In this document: piece by piece, positions 4,326 to 5,710 of the stretch
Layout of the letters: the number at the start of each line of letters is the position of its first letter
How positions within the stretch are numbered: position 1 is the stretch's first letter
DNA from: Candidatus Roizmanbacteria bacterium UBA6242
GTDB lineage: Bacteria > Patescibacteriota > Microgenomatia > UBA1406 > GWC2-37-13
Length of the DNA stretch: 5,710 bases
NCBI GenBank assembly: GCA_002440905.1
Contig: DJWA01000021.1
Coordinates: 1-5,710, forward strand
Reading direction: 5' to 3'
Notes under the pieces: model-generated
Databases searched by the model: none
What the model was told of the DNA's origin: nothing
The model's input: only the letters and a program-made list of their open reading frames with translations
Program-made: the position numbers and the translations under genes

Positions 4326-5710
4326 ATGGCAGATGCACCAGGAGCTAATGAAGCAGCAATGGCTCAAATGTTAAAACAAATATCCGGTGATTTAACGGTA
4401 ACCGGTCAACCTACTCCAACGGACGCTCCTCAAAAAGATGAAACCTTGGCCCAGAATTTTTTTAAAAAGTTAAAGCCAAAAGGTAAGGTCGTTGAACCTC
4501 CAAAGGTGGTTGAAGTTGCCCACGAGTTCCAGCAATCCAAATTCTTAAATCAGGAAACGACAAGACAGAATTTCGACCGTTTGAGGCAGAAAGAGGTTAC
4601 AACGGATCCGGAAAATGTCGTGTTAAGTCGGGAATTAACCGATCAATACGAGTCCTTTCTTAAGACCCATGTCGAGAATCTTTGCCGAATAACAAATCCT
4701 AAAGTTTTGGACAACGCCAACCACAGGGAAGAACTCCTATTGATGAAAATTCTCTCAAGCAACAGCCAGCCGGATAAAGCCAAAATAGCCAACTTCCTCA
4801 ATACCGAAAAAGGCTGGCAGGTGACAACCATGCTTCTTGAAAAACAGACCGCATTAAAGTTGTTTGCGTACGGACTTGAAGCGGCCGTCAACCCAAAAGG
4901 TGTCAGGGGAGTGGAAATCAAGGGTCAGGAAGTTAGAATGCATATCGAGCAAGGGACATTAAACCATCATTTAAAGGAAAGATTTGGACATTGGTTGACG
5001 GATCGGGCAATAAAAGTAGCCGGACGACAGCCGGACGGTCTAATGGGAAGGGTTCAAAACTGGTTATTTTGGGGAGGTCATGCGGGAGCATACGGAGGCG
5101 CAGCTCTCGGATCAGCAATCGCCGAGAGCGTGGCCGGTGGTGCAGCTACAGCAGGTGTAGCGATCACTGAGGCAGCAGTCGTTGACTTTCTTAGGGACGG
5201 ACTTAAGATCGATCTCAAGCAGTGCGCCAACACCTTAAAAGCTATCAAAGGAATGTCGGGGGAAAAGGCATATATGAAGCAAGTGTTGGGGATTGATCTT
5301 GACAATTTCGACATTAATGCGGCAGGTCAAATCCAAGCTAGGGATCCGGGTGTATTTGAAGGAAGGTCATCGGACATCATCTATAACGAAATTCTCCAAG
5401 GAATCTTCGGCCGTTTCGATTTCTACCAGGCATTGGGAGTTCCTCAAAAAGCCCTTGATGCTTTGCCCGAACAGTTTCTATTTACGCAAACTTTAAATCT
5501 TCCGGAAGAACAGACGAGTTCGGTCTGGTCTCAACGGTTGAATCAGAAATTCAAACCCAACAGTGGAGGAATTAGGGACGCAGCGGGTCATAGGGTCGGC
5601 CACCCAGCCTTCAACCGGAACGCTCTTGATGAGACAGGAAATCTCAAGCGCCACATGAAAGCAAGGCGGGAAGTGATGGAAGAGATGATGAGGGATCATA
5701 TTATCCAGGT
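4326..5710 (+). CDS. Large unknown protein with glycine-zipper-like segment, C-terminus cut by window edge
   Basis: The frame is open for 461 codons from ATG to the right edge with no stop; I do not recognise a family. Residues 1-60 (MADAPGANEAAMAQMLKQIS onward) are Ala/Pro/Lys-rich and probably flexible, without a signal peptide. Residues 65-245 are charged and predicted helical. Residues 246-286, beginning WLFWGGHAGAYGG, are strongly Gly/Ala-rich, with small residues every fourth position (G250, G254, G258, G262, A266, A270, A274). This glycine-zipper pattern is seen in tightly packed or oligomerising membrane helices. Residues 290-400 return to ordinary globular sequence and 436-458 are basic and helical. 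Two cysteines (C120, C300) are visible. The Ala/Pro-rich opening is loosely like that of its divergent neighbour (MTEAPATPAP), with which it shares a symmetric promoter; common function is inferred. The start follows a well-placed promoter, and no upstream in-frame start is better supported. Confidence 0.85.
   Translation, partial: MADAPGANEAAMAQMLKQISGDLTVTGQPTPTDAPQKDETLAQNFFKKLKPKGKVVEPPKVVEVAHEFQQSKFLNQETTRQNFDRLRQKEVTTDPENVVLSRELTDQYESFLKTHVENLCRITNPKVLDNANHREELLLMKILSSNSQPDKAKIANFLNTEKGWQVTTMLLEKQTALKLFAYGLEAAVNPKGVRGVEIKGQEVRMHIEQGTLNHHLKERFGHWLTDRAIKVAGRQPDGLMGRVQNWLFWGGHAGAYGGAALGSAIAESVAGGAATAGVAITEAAVVDFLRDGLKIDLKQCANTLKAIKGMSGEKAYMKQVLGIDLDNFDINAAGQIQARDPGVFEGRSSDIIYNEILQGIFGRFDFYQALGVPQKALDALPEQFLFTQTLNLPEEQTSSVWSQRLNQKFKPNSGGIRDAAGHRVGHPAFNRNALDETGNLKRHMKARREVMEEMMRDHIIQ

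Noticed and set aside
4643..5314. Three minus-strand frames (61-92 codons) under the right-hand unknown gene
   Set aside because: They are antisense to a 461-codon open frame with a good promoter and show no motifs.

Overview
The window holds six protein-coding genes that alternate strictly in strand (-,+,-,+,-,+). They are a family 4 glycosyltransferase (cut by the left edge), a 72-residue XRE-type regulator, peptidyl-tRNA hydrolase (pth), a GalT-like nucleotidylyltransferase, a tail-anchored protein of unknown function, and a large unknown protein with a glycine-zipper-like segment (cut by the right edge). The first and last genes are open at the window edges. I saw no RNA genes, insertion sequences, CRISPR arrays or convincing terminators.

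The organism looks like a bacterium with a compact, moderately AT-rich genome (roughly 40-45% GC by eye) and the standard genetic code, since no gene needs an internal TGA. Intergenic gaps are tiny, stop codons overlap, Shine-Dalgarno sequences are absent, and -10 boxes sit 6-7 bases before start codons. Together with two long unrecognised proteins, this resembles a Candidate Phyla Radiation (Patescibacteria) genome, perhaps Microgenomates-like. That placement is an inference from style, not from a marker gene.

Layout: 1-1050 is the glycosyltransferase on the minus strand. Positions 1051-1297 form a divergent regulatory region with an extended -10 for the glycosyltransferase and a TATAAT followed by a perfect 9-bp hairpin ahead of the XRE gene. 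The XRE gene (1298-1516) overlaps the end of pth (1499-2041, minus) by 18 bases. pth and the GalT-like gene (2062-2910) diverge from a 20-bp gap with two overlapping -10 boxes in one palindrome. The GalT-like gene overlaps the tail-anchored gene (2882-4270, minus) by 29 bases. That gene diverges from the last gene (4326-5710, plus) across a quasi-palindromic double promoter.

How the genes work together: the glycosyltransferase and GalT-like enzyme both point to sugar-nucleotide and glycoconjugate chemistry, and pth is housekeeping. The two large unknown proteins share a symmetric promoter and are probably co-expressed; they are the best candidate here for an undescribed, membrane-associated system. 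The most unusual signal is the promoter architecture: mirror-symmetric divergent promoters that would yield leaderless or nearly leaderless mRNAs.
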